DNA of 64,000 bases from contig CAWGQE010000003.1 of assembly GCA_963824705.1 (NCBI GenBank), positions 868,001-932,000 on the forward strand, read 5' to 3'. Of the stretch, positions 8,386 through 16,557 are shown in pieces (position 1 is the stretch's first letter; every line of letters starts with the position of its first letter). The notes below the pieces were generated by a model. That model had not been told where the DNA came from. It did no database searches and worked only from the letters and a program-made list of their open reading frames with translations. The position numbers and the translations under genes were made by a program. This DNA comes from VRUE01 sp963824705 (GTDB taxonomy: Bacteria; Actinomycetota; Thermoleophilia; Solirubrobacterales; 70-9).

Positions 8386-9675
8386 TCAGCCGACTGGATT
8401 GAAAACGAGGCCCGTCAGGACCTTGGGGAAGAAGTAGGTCGACTTGGGCGGCATGTTCTCGTCGCTCTCGCAGATCGCCTTGACCTGGTCGACGGGGATC
8501 GGGCGGAGGATGAAGGCGACGTCGTAGGTGCCGTCTTCCAACAGGGCCAGCGAGTCCTCGACGCTCTTCGAGTAGCCGAGCCCTCGCTTGGCGAGGATGT
8601 CGTCTTCGCTCAAGCCCGCGATGCCCTTGAGCACGAGCGTCTCGAGGATCGCCGCGTCTAGTCGGCGGTAGGCCTCGGGCTTGCCCGCCAGCTGCTCGTC
8701 CAGCGCGGCGATCGCGCTGTCCTTGAGCCGCAGGCGGAAGCCGCGCTTGTGGAAGGAGTCGTAGAGGCCGAAGACACCGACGCCCTCCTCGCCGAGCGGG
8801 TCGAGCTGCTCGACCGGCACCTCGGTCGCCTCGAACAGCTCGCGCAGGCCCTCGCCGAGGCGACGCTGGCGCTCGGGGTCGGCGTCGAGGCCGGAGAGCA
8901 GCCGGTGGGTCGGGAAGACGGTGAGGCCGGGGTCGTCGAGCCCGGTCAGCGCCATCAGGGTGAAGTTGTGATCGCCCTCGCCGCCGATCTCGTCGCGGTA
9001 GGCGATCGCCGTCTCGTAGCGGTGATGGCCGTCTGCGATCAGCAGCTGGGCGCTGGAGAGCAGCTCGGTGACCTCGCCGAGAACCTCCGGAGTGCCTACT
9101 CGCCAAACGCGGGTGACGGTGCCTCCTTCGTCGCTGGCTTCGCCCCAGGGGTCTTCGGCCTCGACGGTCGACGCGACTAGCGGCCACGGGTCCTCGGTGC
9201 TGAGCGAGAAGATCGGCGAGAGGTTGTGGCGGGTGGCGCGGGTGAGGTCGAGACGGTCTTTCTTCGGGCCCGGCAAGGTGCGCTCGTGGGGCAGGACCTG
9301 GCCGGCGGAGAAGTCCTCGACGCGGACCCGGGCGAGGATGCCGTGGCGGGTGCGGGGCGTGCCGTCGGGGCCGGTGTAGTCCTGCGTCATCGCCCAGATC
9401 GCCGGCTCGGAATCGGCGACAAGCGCTCCAGCCTGTCGCCACTCCTCCATCGTTCGTGCCGCCCGCTCATAGGGGTCGTCATCGGTCTGCTGCGGCCCGG
9501 TCTCGCCGTAGGGTTTGGGCAGGTCGATCGCGACGGCGTTGTAGGGGGAGCGCCCCAGCAGCTCCGCGCGCATCTCGGCGTCGATCACGTCATAAGGCGG
9601 TGCGGCCACATCCTGGAGAGACCCGACCACCCCAAGGTCGTAGTGGGTCGCATGGATCGGGCGCACGTCGGCCAT
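8386..9675 (-). CDS. DUF1015 family protein
   Basis: A 429-residue protein of the DUF1015 (COG4198) family. The N-terminus (ADVRPIHATHYD...VAAPPYDVIDAEMR) and the middle motif LLIADGHHRYETAIAYRDE are typical. The family is widespread, often found beside serine biosynthesis or phosphoglycerate dehydrogenase genes, and has no proven activity; no such neighbour is seen here. It starts about 70 bases from tRNA-Pro on the opposite strand and leads the minus-strand gene run. Confidence 0.88.
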   Translation of the reverse strand: MADVRPIHATHYDLGVVGSLQDVAAPPYDVIDAEMRAELLGRSPYNAVAIDLPKPYGETGPQQTDDDPYERAARTMEEWRQAGALVADSEPAIWAMTQDYTGPDGTPRTRHGILARVRVEDFSAGQVLPHERTLPGPKKDRLDLTRATRHNLSPIFSLSTEDPWPLVASTVEAEDPWGEASDEGGTVTRVWRVGTPEVLGEVTELLSSAQLLIADGHHRYETAIAYRDEIGGEGDHNFTLMALTGLDDPGLTVFPTHRLLSGLDADPERQRRLGEGLRELFEATEVPVEQLDPLGEEGVGVFGLYDSFHKRGFRLRLKDSAIAALDEQLAGKPEAYRRLDAAILETLVLKGIAGLSEDDILAKRGLGYSKSVEDSLALLEDGTYDVAFILRPIPVDQVKAICESDENMPPKSTYFFPKVLTGLVFNPVG

Positions 9676-9742
9676 CGGGCGGAACCTAACGGTTGCGGTT
9701 CCTTCGTGTCAGCAAGCCCGGATAGCTCTAAGATCGCCTTAG

Positions 9743-9816
9743 CGGGGCGTGGCGCAGCCTGGTAGCGCGCGGCCTTTGGGTGGCCGAGGTCCTCGGTTCG
9801 AATCCGGGCGCCCCGA
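9743..9816 (+). tRNA. tRNA-Pro (anticodon TGG)
   Basis: The acceptor arms CGGGGCG and CGCCCCG pair perfectly and are followed by discriminator A. The anticodon stem CGGCC/GGCCG encloses the loop TTTGGGT, giving anticodon TGG. The T arm contains GGTTCGAATCC. CCA is not encoded. The tRNA is 20 bases upstream of the GrpB gene. Confidence 0.95.
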
Positions 9817-9835
9817 TATCTGTAACCGCAATCGA

Positions 9836-10351
9836 GTGAACGAGCCGGACGAGCCGATTCGCGTTGTCGCTTACGACCCACAATGGCTCATTTGCTTCGA
9901 ACGGGAGCGAGCTCTTCTGGAGCAGGGGATCGGGCCCTGGGTCGTCGGGGGCATTCATCACGTCGGCAGCACGGCCGTTCCCGGTCTCGACGCCAAGCCG
10001 ATCATCGACATCCTGGTCGGCGTCGAGGATCTCGCAACCTCACGAGACTGCTTCGAGCGGCTAGCCGAGCTCGAATATCTGTATGCGCCATATTGCGCTG
10101 ACGAGATGCACTGGTTCTGCAAGCCGGATCCGAGCCGCCGCACCCATCACCTCCACCTCGTTCCCCACGACTCCCCCCGCTATCGGGATGAGCTTGCCTT
10201 CCGCGACCGTCTGTGCGCGAATCCAGAGAAAGCTCGCGATTACGCAGAGCTGAAGCACCGGTCGGCGGCGCGCTTCGAGCGCGACCGTGAGAGCTATACC
10301 GACGCGAAGGCCGACTTCATAGCCCACGTTCTGGCCGAAGCGGTGGCTTAG
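9836..10351 (+). CDS. GrpB/UPF0157 family protein (nucleotidyltransferase fold)
   Basis: A 171-residue GrpB-like protein with the family core HVGSTAVPGLDAKPIIDILV and the histidine-rich THHLHLV. The family has a minimal nucleotidyltransferase fold and an unproven role, sometimes linked to dephospho-CoA kinase. The open frame runs back through tRNA-Pro, so the start must be after it; GTG at 9836 is the first suitable codon and places VVAYDPQW at the N-terminus as in relatives. Confidence 0.85.
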   Translation: MNEPDEPIRVVAYDPQWLICFERERALLEQGIGPWVVGGIHHVGSTAVPGLDAKPIIDILVGVEDLATSRDCFERLAELEYLYAPYCADEMHWFCKPDPSRRTHHLHLVPHDSPRYRDELAFRDRLCANPEKARDYAELKHRSAARFERDRESYTDAKADFIAHVLAEAVA

Positions 10352-10374
10352 TTGGACGCTTGTCCATTCACGAA

Positions 10375-10683
10375 ATGCCTGGAAATGCCGATAGCGCAGG
10401 CATGGAGGGGCACCCTGGAAGCCCACGACGCCGCGAACGGGTCGTCTTCGAAACCGACCGGCATCTCGTCGTCGGCAACGTGACGCTGCCTCCCGAGGGC
10501 TATCAGAGCCGTTTCTCTGATGCGGTCAACCGAGCCGATGTCGCTTTCATCCCGCTGCTGGAGGTCGAGATCACGCCGCTCGCCGGCGGCGAAGCCGTGC
10601 GGCGCCCGTTCATCGTCCTCGCCAAGGAGCACATCAGGCTCGCCTACCCGGTGGACGACGCCGAGGCGCCCCGCTCGCGGTAG
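10375..10683 (+). CDS. DUF6812-like small beta protein
   Basis: A protein of about 102 residues with the core VVFETDRHLVVGNVTLPPEGYQSRFSDAVNR and the tail FIVLAKEHIRLAYPV. I recognise this type as a small conserved actinobacterial protein, probably all-beta, of unknown role. The start is uncertain: TTG 10360, ATG 10375 and ATG 10402 are in frame, and the conserved part begins after 10402. It follows GrpB on the same strand. Confidence 0.6.
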   Translation: MPGNADSAGMEGHPGSPRRRERVVFETDRHLVVGNVTLPPEGYQSRFSDAVNRADVAFIPLLEVEITPLAGGEAVRRPFIVLAKEHIRLAYPVDDAEAPRSR

Positions 10684-10730
10684 AGGTTTGAATCGCATGG
10701 CGGTCGAAAGCTCGACCGCGCGCCTTGCGC

Positions 10731-11006
10731 CTAGGCCGTTTCGCGGCGGCGCCTGCCGCCACCGGCAAAGGCGCCGATGTCGATCAGGAAGGCGAGCACG
10801 ACGATGAACCACTCGAAGCCGTTGACCCCGTTGGAGGACGCCCACATCGCGGCGTAGGCGAGGGTGGTCCAGGGCAGCAGGAAGAAGCCGAGGAAGGGGA
10901 CGAGCCAGCTGTCGAAGGCGCGGCTGAGCAGGTCGCTGAACAGGAAGAGCAGGAACAGCGCCAGGCGCGGAGAGATCAGCGCGAAGAGAAGGACGAAGCA
11001 GCCGAT
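10731..11006 (-). CDS. Small membrane protein without an obvious start codon
   Basis: The minus strand reads as a clean membrane protein of about 92 residues. It has an N-terminal Leu/Phe-rich helix (FVLLFALISPRLALFLLFLF), then SWLVPFLGFFLLPWTTLAYA, then EWFIVVLAFLIDIGAF and a basic end. Similar small proteins with three hydrophobic segments and unknown role occur in actinobacteria. No ATG, GTG or TTG is in frame at the 5' end; a TAG lies at 11016-11018, with ATG four codons before it at 11028-11030. Start at ATC (11006), a mutated start or a base error are all possible. Confidence 0.5.
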   Translation of the reverse strand: MGCFVLLFALISPRLALFLLFLFSDLLSRAFDSWLVPFLGFFLLPWTTLAYAAMWASSNGVNGFEWFIVVLAFLIDIGAFAGGGRRRRETA

Positions 11007-11028
11007 GCCTGAACGCTACCTTGTATCC

Positions 11029-11685
11029 ATGCTCTTCAACCGCCAGAAGGCGCAGATGCCCGCCCCCGAGGACGCGCTGCCGGGGCGCAGCGAGCCTGCC
11101 TTCGACGTGCCGGAGCGCCACGCCGTGCTGGACGCGCCACTCAAGCCACCCTTCCCCGATGGAGTCGAGACCGCCTACTTCGCGCTCGGCTGCTTCTGGG
11201 GAGCGGAGCGACTGTTCTGGGTCCTCGACGGCGTCTACACGACCGCGGCCGGCTACATGAACGGGACCACCCCGAACCCGACCTACGAGGAGGTCTGCTC
11301 GGGCAAGACCGGCCACGCCGAGGCGGTCATGGTCGCCTTCGATCCGCAGCGGGTCACCTACGCCGATCTGCTCAAGGTCTTCTTCGAGGAGCACGACCCG
11401 ACCCAGGGGATGCGCCAGGGCAACGACGTCGGCACCCAGTACCGCTCCGGCATCTACTTCGCCAACGACGCCCAGAAGGCGACGGCGGAGATGGCGCTGC
11501 GGGCATATGACGAGGCGCTGCGCGCCGCCGGCCACGAGCCGATCACGACCGAGGTCGAGCCCGCCGGGCCTTTCTACTACGCCGAGGACTATCACCAGCA
11601 GTACCTGCACAAGGTGCCGAACGGCTACTGCGGGCTCGCCGGCACCGGCGTCTCCTGCCGCATTCCGGCCGCCGCGGCTGACTAG
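11029..11685 (+). CDS. msrA: Peptide-methionine (S)-S-oxide reductase MsrA
   Basis: A 218-residue MsrA that reduces methionine-S-sulfoxide in proteins and free methionine. The catalytic cysteine is C55 in GCFWGAERLF. The substrate-site pattern GGH-like (GHAEAVMVAFDP) and YHQQYLHK are present, along with a C-terminal CGLAGTGVSC pair that can act as resolving cysteines. The ATG at 11029 is chosen over a longer frame that runs through the opposite-strand membrane gene. No msrB is near. Confidence 0.93.
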   Translation: MLFNRQKAQMPAPEDALPGRSEPAFDVPERHAVLDAPLKPPFPDGVETAYFALGCFWGAERLFWVLDGVYTTAAGYMNGTTPNPTYEEVCSGKTGHAEAVMVAFDPQRVTYADLLKVFFEEHDPTQGMRQGNDVGTQYRSGIYFANDAQKATAEMALRAYDEALRAAGHEPITTEVEPAGPFYYAEDYHQQYLHKVPNGYCGLAGTGVSCRIPAAAAD

Positions 11686-11721
11686 CCCCTCGCCCGGCGC
11701 GCCGAATAGCATCCGCCGCTT

Positions 11722-13896
11722 GTGACGCCCTCCTTCGGCTCCTACATCGGTGGCTGCCTGGCGACGATCGGCATCGTCTCGGCGCTCGGCCTCGGCGGCT
11801 ACTGGCTGCGGCGTTGGATCGTGCCCGAGTTCTCCGGCGCGCTCGCCCGGCTCGGAGACGCGACGCTCGCGGTCGCTCTGTTGGTCATCGCGCTCGAGCT
11901 GCTCGGCACGTTGAGCATCCTGCGGCTGGGCTGGATCGTCGTCGTCTGCATCGCGATCGGCCTCGGCGCCGCCTGGCTCGGTCGGCGCATGGCGCCACGG
12001 GTCGCGGGCGAAGTCGCGGCGCCGCGGGTGCAGACAGTCGCCCTCCTGATCGCCCTCGGCGTCGCCTCCTTCACCGTCGCCGAGTGGACCTTCCCCTCGC
12101 AGCTCAGCCTCGACTACGGCATGTTCGGCGGCGACACGACCTGGTACCACATGCCCTTCGCCGCCCGGATCGCCCAGGAAGCGTCGACGGTCCACCTGCA
12201 CTACACCGACCCGCTGCGTCTCGCCGCCTGGTTCTACCCACAGAGCTCGGAGCTGATCCACGCCGCCGGGATCGTCGTCTTCAAGACCGACTGGCTCTCG
12301 CCGCTGATCAACCTGATCTGGCTCGCCATCGCCTTGCTCGCCGCCTGGTGCGTCGGCCGTCCGTACAAGGTCGGGCCGGCGACGCTGGTCGCCGGGGCGA
12401 TCGTGCTCGATGCCGGGGTGATGATCGAAACCCAGCCGGGCGAGGGGCGCAACGACATCATGGGCCTCGCCTTCCTGATCGCCTTCGCCGCCTTCCTGAT
12501 CAACGGCCATCAGCGCCGGGCGCCAAAGGAGGGCGCGGTCCAGGACGCGCCCGAGCACGACGCGCCCCTGCTCGACAAGGGCCCGCTGATCTTGGCCGGC
12601 GTCGCCGCCGGCCTTGCCGCCTCGGTCAAGCTCACCTTCCTCGTCCCGGTCGTGGCGATCTGGCTCGGGGTCGTCGTCTTCAGCGGTCCCGGGCGGCGGC
12701 TGACGACGGCCTGGGTGCTCGGCCTCTCCACCTTCGTGGTCGGCGGCTACTGGTACGTGCGGGCGGCGATCAAGACCGGTGGGAACCCGATTCCGTCGAC
12801 CGGCTTCGGGCCGTTGCACCTACCCCGACCCGACCAGATGCCGCTCGATCCCCGCCCGCGCTTCGCCGTCTCCCATTACTTGACCGACCCGACCATCTAC
12901 CGGCGTTGGTTCTTCCCCCAGTTGGACAACGCCTTCGGCCCGCTCTGGCCGCTGATCCTGATCGTCGCCGTTGCCGCCGCCGTCTTCATCGCGGTGCGCT
13001 CGCGCAACCGGATCCTGCGGGTGATCGCTGCCGCGGCGCTGCTCACCGCGCTCGTCTACGTCTTCACCCCGCTCACCGCCGCCGGCCAGGAGGGCTCGCC
13101 GACGGGGTTCTTCACCAACACCCGCTATCTCGCCCCGGGCCTGGTCCTGGCAATGACCCTGCTGCCGATCGCCAGACCGCTGCGCGCGCCCGATTCGCGC
13201 GCCCGGCTGACCCTGTACTTCTTGGTCGCGGTCTACGCGATCACGGTGCTGGCCACTCCGCGCTGGTACCCCGGCTACATCGTCGGCACCGTCTTCCTCA
13301 CTCTCGCGCTGGTCTGGGCCCCTTCCGCGCTGGCTCTGCTGCGTGGGCGGCGGGCGGCCAGCCGTACCTACGTCGCCGTTGCCGCCGCGGGCGTGCTCCT
13401 GCTCGCCGTCGTGCTCGGCCGGGCGCAGGAGGTCCAGTACTACAACCAGCACTACACGCGCGTCACCCCGTTCCTCCAGGACGGCGGGCCGCGCAAGGCC
13501 TACACCTTCGCCCGCGAACGACACGGGGCGAGGATCGGGATCGCCGGCTCGGGCGAGATCTTCTTCGGCCAGTACGGCTTCTACGGCGCCAACCTCGACA
13601 ACTACGTCCAGTACATCGGCGCCGAAGGGCCCGACGGCACCTACCGGTTGGCGACCACCTGTCATCAGTTCCGTCGCCTGATCAACGAAGGCGAATACGA
13701 CTTCTTGATCACCAGCAGGGCGACCCAGGACTCTCCCGACGCCGAATACTGGTACCCGGTCTACGCCTGGCTGAAAACCGACCCCGCGCTGGAACTAGTG
13801 ATCGAAGAGCCGGAGATAACCCCGCAGCCCGATTACGTCTTCAAGGTCAAAGGCAAGCTCGACACCAGTTGTGCCGACGTCGGCCACGGAGGCTGA
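11722..13896 (+). CDS. Polytopic membrane protein, GT-C glycosyltransferase-like
   Basis: A 724-residue membrane protein starting at GTG, with about 12-13 hydrophobic segments up to residue 570 and a soluble C-terminal domain. After the third segment, a loop with YGMFGGDTTWYHMPFAARIAQ resembles the Asp-containing first loop of GT-C/ArnT-type lipid-linked sugar transferases. Residues 270-290 form a charged loop (RRAPKEGAVQDAPEHDAP). No motif fixes the donor or acceptor, so a general cell-envelope glycosyltransferase is the best guess. The gene stands alone, convergent with a hydrolase. Confidence 0.7.
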   Translation: MTPSFGSYIGGCLATIGIVSALGLGGYWLRRWIVPEFSGALARLGDATLAVALLVIALELLGTLSILRLGWIVVVCIAIGLGAAWLGRRMAPRVAGEVAAPRVQTVALLIALGVASFTVAEWTFPSQLSLDYGMFGGDTTWYHMPFAARIAQEASTVHLHYTDPLRLAAWFYPQSSELIHAAGIVVFKTDWLSPLINLIWLAIALLAAWCVGRPYKVGPATLVAGAIVLDAGVMIETQPGEGRNDIMGLAFLIAFAAFLINGHQRRAPKEGAVQDAPEHDAPLLDKGPLILAGVAAGLAASVKLTFLVPVVAIWLGVVVFSGPGRRLTTAWVLGLSTFVVGGYWYVRAAIKTGGNPIPSTGFGPLHLPRPDQMPLDPRPRFAVSHYLTDPTIYRRWFFPQLDNAFGPLWPLILIVAVAAAVFIAVRSRNRILRVIAAAALLTALVYVFTPLTAAGQEGSPTGFFTNTRYLAPGLVLAMTLLPIARPLRAPDSRARLTLYFLVAVYAITVLATPRWYPGYIVGTVFLTLALVWAPSALALLRGRRAASRTYVAVAAAGVLLLAVVLGRAQEVQYYNQHYTRVTPFLQDGGPRKAYTFARERHGARIGIAGSGEIFFGQYGFYGANLDNYVQYIGAEGPDGTYRLATTCHQFRRLINEGEYDFLITSRATQDSPDAEYWYPVYAWLKTDPALELVIEEPEITPQPDYVFKVKGKLDTSCADVGHGG

Positions 13897-13906
13897 CGGA
13901 CGACTC

Positions 13907-14707
13907 TCAGGCCGGCGTCAGGGCGTGCTGGCGGACCAGCTCGGCGGAGCGCTCGGGCTGCTCCCACCAGAACAAGTGGCCGACGTCCTCCAGCAGCCGC
14001 GGCTCGACCGAGAGCAGCGCCGCGATCTGGATCCCGTTGTCGACCCCGAGCAGCCGGTCCGCGGTGCCGTGGACGACCTGGGTGGGGACTTCGATCCCGG
14101 CGAGCCGGGTGCTGGTGTCATGGGCGGCACAGGCCTGCATCTGCTGGACGATCACCTCCCGCGGCGCGGGTAGCGCGCTTGCCATCGCGCAGAACTCCGC
14201 GAAGCGGGTCTCCTCCTCGCGGAATGCGGGGGAGAGGTTGATCTCCCACATCGCGCGGAAGACCTGCTCGCGCTCTCCCGACGCCATCGCTGCCGCCAGC
14301 ATCTGCAGATCCGCGGGGTCCATCAGCGTCCCCTCCGGACCGCCGCAGTAGGTGGCACCGAGGGTCAGGCTGCGAATCCGCTCGGGGTGGGCAAGCGCCA
14401 GCTCCTGGGCGATCATCCCGCCCATCGAGATGCCGACGACGTGAGCGCGCTCGATCTCGAGCGCGTCGAGCAGCGCCGCGACGTCGCCGGCCAGGTCGGT
14501 GACATCGAAGGGCAGCTGCGCCTGCCCCGAAAGGCCCATCCCGCGGTTGTCGAAGACGATGCACTCGAAGCTCTCCTCGAGCGGAGCGAGGAAGGGACGG
14601 CCCCAGGCCATGTGAGTGGCGCTCATCCCCTGGATCAGCAACATCGGCTCGCCGCTCCCGGCGCGCAGGTAGTGAAGCTCGGTCCCTCCCGCATTGATGC
14701 TCGGCAT
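13907..14707 (-). CDS. Alpha/beta hydrolase
   Basis: A 266-residue alpha/beta hydrolase. The oxyanion region (LIQGMSATHMAWG), DNRGMGLS, the nucleophile elbow VGISMGGMIAQ and the C-terminal Asp/His (GTADRLLG, GHLFWWEQP) are all there. The pattern resembles 3-oxoadipate enol-lactonase and related esterases, but the true substrate is unknown. The start at 14707 (MPSINAGGTELHY) matches the usual family N-terminus; the frame open to 14812 is rejected. It is divergent from the GNAT gene with a 34-base gap. Confidence 0.88.
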   Translation of the reverse strand: MPSINAGGTELHYLRAGSGEPMLLIQGMSATHMAWGRPFLAPLEESFECIVFDNRGMGLSGQAQLPFDVTDLAGDVAALLDALEIERAHVVGISMGGMIAQELALAHPERIRSLTLGATYCGGPEGTLMDPADLQMLAAAMASGEREQVFRAMWEINLSPAFREEETRFAEFCAMASALPAPREVIVQQMQACAAHDTSTRLAGIEVPTQVVHGTADRLLGVDNGIQIAALLSVEPRLLEDVGHLFWWEQPERSAELVRQHALTPA

Positions 14708-14741
14708 CAAGGCGATCCTACGGAGGTGGCATGCTGCGCGC

Positions 14742-15176
14742 GTGATTCGCGAGATCCTCTCCGCGGAGACCGGCCTGGCCTTTGCCGCGATGCGGGCGCT
14801 GCGCGGCGACATCGCCGACGAGCGCGCCTTCGTCCAGCGCGTCGAGGAGCTCCAAAGGCCGGAGGGCTACCGGCTGGTCGGGGCGTTCGAGGAGGGGGAG
14901 GCGAGCGCCTGTGCCGTTGCGGGCTTCCGCACCTGCCACAGTCTCGCCTGGGGCCACTTCCTCTACGTGGATGACCTCTCGACGCTGCCGGATTGCCGAC
15001 GGCGAGGACACGCGCGCGAGCTGCTCGATTGGCTGCTCGCGGAGGCGGGGCGGCTCGGCTGCGACCAGATTCACCTCGACTCCGGCGTCGGCATCGATCG
15101 TGCCGACGCCCATCGTCTCTATATGAATGCGGGCATGGTCATCGCCGCCCACCATTTCGCCCGCTACGCCAAGTAG
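14742..15176 (+). CDS. GNAT family N-acetyltransferase
   Basis: A 144-residue GNAT protein from GTG. The acetyl-CoA motif appears as VDDLSTLPDCRRRGHARELLDWL (an RRxGxA type), with LDSGVGIDRADAHRLYMNAGM as the C-terminal motif B. The family acetylates amines of small molecules, peptides or proteins; the substrate is not evident. It ends 21 bases before tRNA-Arg. Confidence 0.85.
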   Translation: MIREILSAETGLAFAAMRALRGDIADERAFVQRVEELQRPEGYRLVGAFEEGEASACAVAGFRTCHSLAWGHFLYVDDLSTLPDCRRRGHARELLDWLLAEAGRLGCDQIHLDSGVGIDRADAHRLYMNAGMVIAAHHFARYAK

Positions 15177-15197
15177 AGCCTTAATCTAGGCGGTCCT

Positions 15198-15270
15198 GCC
15201 CCCGTAGCTCAGTGGACAGAGCGACGGCCTTCTAAGCCGTGGGTCGCTGGTTCGAATCCAGCCGGGGGTG
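15198..15270 (+). tRNA. tRNA-Arg (anticodon TCT)
   Basis: Acceptor arms GCCCCCG and CGGGGGT pair, with one G-T wobble at the end, followed by discriminator G. Anticodon stem ACGGC/GCCGT encloses CTTCTAA, giving TCT. The T arm has GGTTCGAATCC. CCA is not encoded. Confidence 0.95.
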
Positions 15271-15335
15271 TGTTTCTCTGATACCTGGCGAGGCGGCTCG
15301 AAGCAGTTCGGCATCGCCTGTTGGACAATGGTGCT

Positions 15336-15556
15336 GTGAATGCTCTCGTTACCGCCGGGGCCGGATTTCTGCTTGCGGTCCTGTGGTTCGACCTCATGTT
15401 CGACGTTCAGGCGCTGCGGAGCCGCGATGGTGAGCTGCCAGAGGCGGCGCTCTCCTCGATCGTCAGAGCGCGCTGGCGCGGTCTGTAGGCCGCGAGCATC
15501 TGCTGTGCCTGGCGTCGATCGGGGCCCTGCTGATGCTCCAGGTCGCTGCGACCTGA
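15336..15556 (+). pseudogene. Broken small membrane protein gene
   Basis: GTG at 15336 opens a frame with a hydrophobic segment followed by LAVLWFDLMFDVQALRSRDGELPEA, a pattern of small actinobacterial membrane proteins. It hits TAG at 15486. In a different frame, 15485-15556 reads HLLCLASIGALLMLQVAAT, which looks like the missing second membrane helix. The gene thus seems interrupted by a frameshift near 15485. The function is unknown. Confidence 0.4.
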
Positions 15557-15595
15557 GCCCCATCGCCCCTGTCGACGCCTCGCAAGGAGTGCGCT

Positions 15596-16252
15596 CTAAA
15601 GCGGTTCCGGCCGTCCCGGCCACTCGCCGGGATCGGCGCGGTAGAAGCCCATCGTGGCGACGAGCCTGATCTTGCCTTTCTCGTCCTTTGCCTTGAGGCG
15701 AGCGAGGTTGCGCGCCTTGACCCCCTTGAAGCGCTCGGAGGTCTCCTCGAGCAGGTCGGCCACTTCGTCCTCGCCCTCCCCGTCGACTTCGATGGCCTGC
15801 CAGCCGAGATGCAGACTGTCGTCGGACTCCATCGTTTCGCAGCGCAGCGCTGCGAGGCTTTGGGCGACGATCGCCTGGAGGACACGACCGGCCATCTGGC
15901 GACGGCCGTCGCGAGGCATCGCCAACCAGTCTTCCTCGGTCACTTCGGGAAGCGCGGTTGCCCGGTAGAAGTGCTCGGATGCGCCTCGACGGGAGCCCCC
16001 AACTTCGGTCTTGACGTATTCGATCACGCCGTCTTTGTGGAGCTCGGTGATGTGGTGAGCGGCGGTGGAAGTGCTGATGCCGAGCTCTTTGGCGATTTCG
16101 CTGGCGCTGGCGACCCGGACGATGAGGATCGCCAAGCAGTCCAGGCGGATGGGGTGGTTGACGGCGTAGCTGATCGCCAGCTCCACGACCGCTGCTCGCC
16201 AGCCTTCGGCGAAGCCCTCCTTTGCCGATGCCGGCTCGCTGGGTTGGTTCAT
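15596..16252 (-). CDS. Winged-helix (ArsR-like) transcriptional regulator
   Basis: A 218-residue DNA-binding protein. Residues about 25-90 form a winged helix: NHPIRLDCLAIL, then ASEIAKELGISTSTAAHHITELHKDGVIEYV with the recognition helix, and a wing with ASEHFYRAT. The C-terminal half (residues 100-218) is helical and charged, with ERFKGVKARNL, and no ligand domain is known to me. It faces the 19-residue peptide gene at 16425 across 172 bases, and CTCA-N8-TGAG at 16278-16293 could be its operator. A start at 16273 is also open. Confidence 0.8.
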   Translation of the reverse strand: MNQPSEPASAKEGFAEGWRAAVVELAISYAVNHPIRLDCLAILIVRVASASEIAKELGISTSTAAHHITELHKDGVIEYVKTEVGGSRRGASEHFYRATALPEVTEEDWLAMPRDGRRQMAGRVLQAIVAQSLAALRCETMESDDSLHLGWQAIEVDGEGEDEVADLLEETSERFKGVKARNLARLKAKDEKGKIRLVATMGFYRADPGEWPGRPEPL

Positions 16253-16424
16253 CCGCACTTCGACCCCTCTCATGTTGCTCAGTTCAATTTGAGTATGCGG
16301 ATGGCTGTATAGCGGAAATGTCCGGTTCTCGCCAGGGGCTACGCTGCGGGATTGCCGAATACTGGAGAAATATCCAGTGATTCACAGGTATCCACGGAAC
16401 CAGCAAAGCGAGGGAGGTGAAGCC

Positions 16425-16484
16425 ATGAAGGTCGTCAAATTGGGGGACGTGTGCCCGACCGTGCAGATCCTCAAGCACGGCTAG
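16425..16484 (+). CDS. 19-residue peptide gene
   Basis: A tiny frame encoding MKVVKLGDVCPTVQILKHG. It is preceded by a very strong ribosome site, GGGAGGTG, 4 bases before the ATG, and followed 13 bases later by a 16-bp perfect hairpin. A strong start site, a terminator and a position facing a winged-helix regulator suggest a real transcription unit. I know no family; a signal peptide for the regulator, a leader peptide or a small modified peptide (one Cys) are all possible. Confidence 0.55.
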   Translation: MKVVKLGDVCPTVQILKHG

Positions 16485-16497
16485 CCCGCCGAGCCCG

Positions 16498-16534
16498 GAC
16501 AGGGCGACCGATCCGAGCGATCGGTCGCCCTGTC
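16498..16534 (+). terminator. Strong hairpin terminator
   Basis: GACAGGGCGACCGATC at 16498-16513 pairs perfectly with its reverse complement at 16519-16534 around the loop CGAGC. It closes the 19-residue peptide unit. There is no T-run, as is common in high-GC actinobacteria. Confidence 0.75.
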
Positions 16535-16557
16535 ACGGAACTGCCAGACTGGCCGCG

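Noticed and set aside
10348..12819. Long 823-residue minus-strand reading frame
   Set aside because: It crosses msrA and the membrane protein gene, is Arg/Gly/Asp-rich and has no motif; a GC-bias shadow.
11814..14351. Long 845-residue plus-strand frame
   Set aside because: Arg-rich shadow of the GT-C-like gene and the hydrolase, no recognisable domain.
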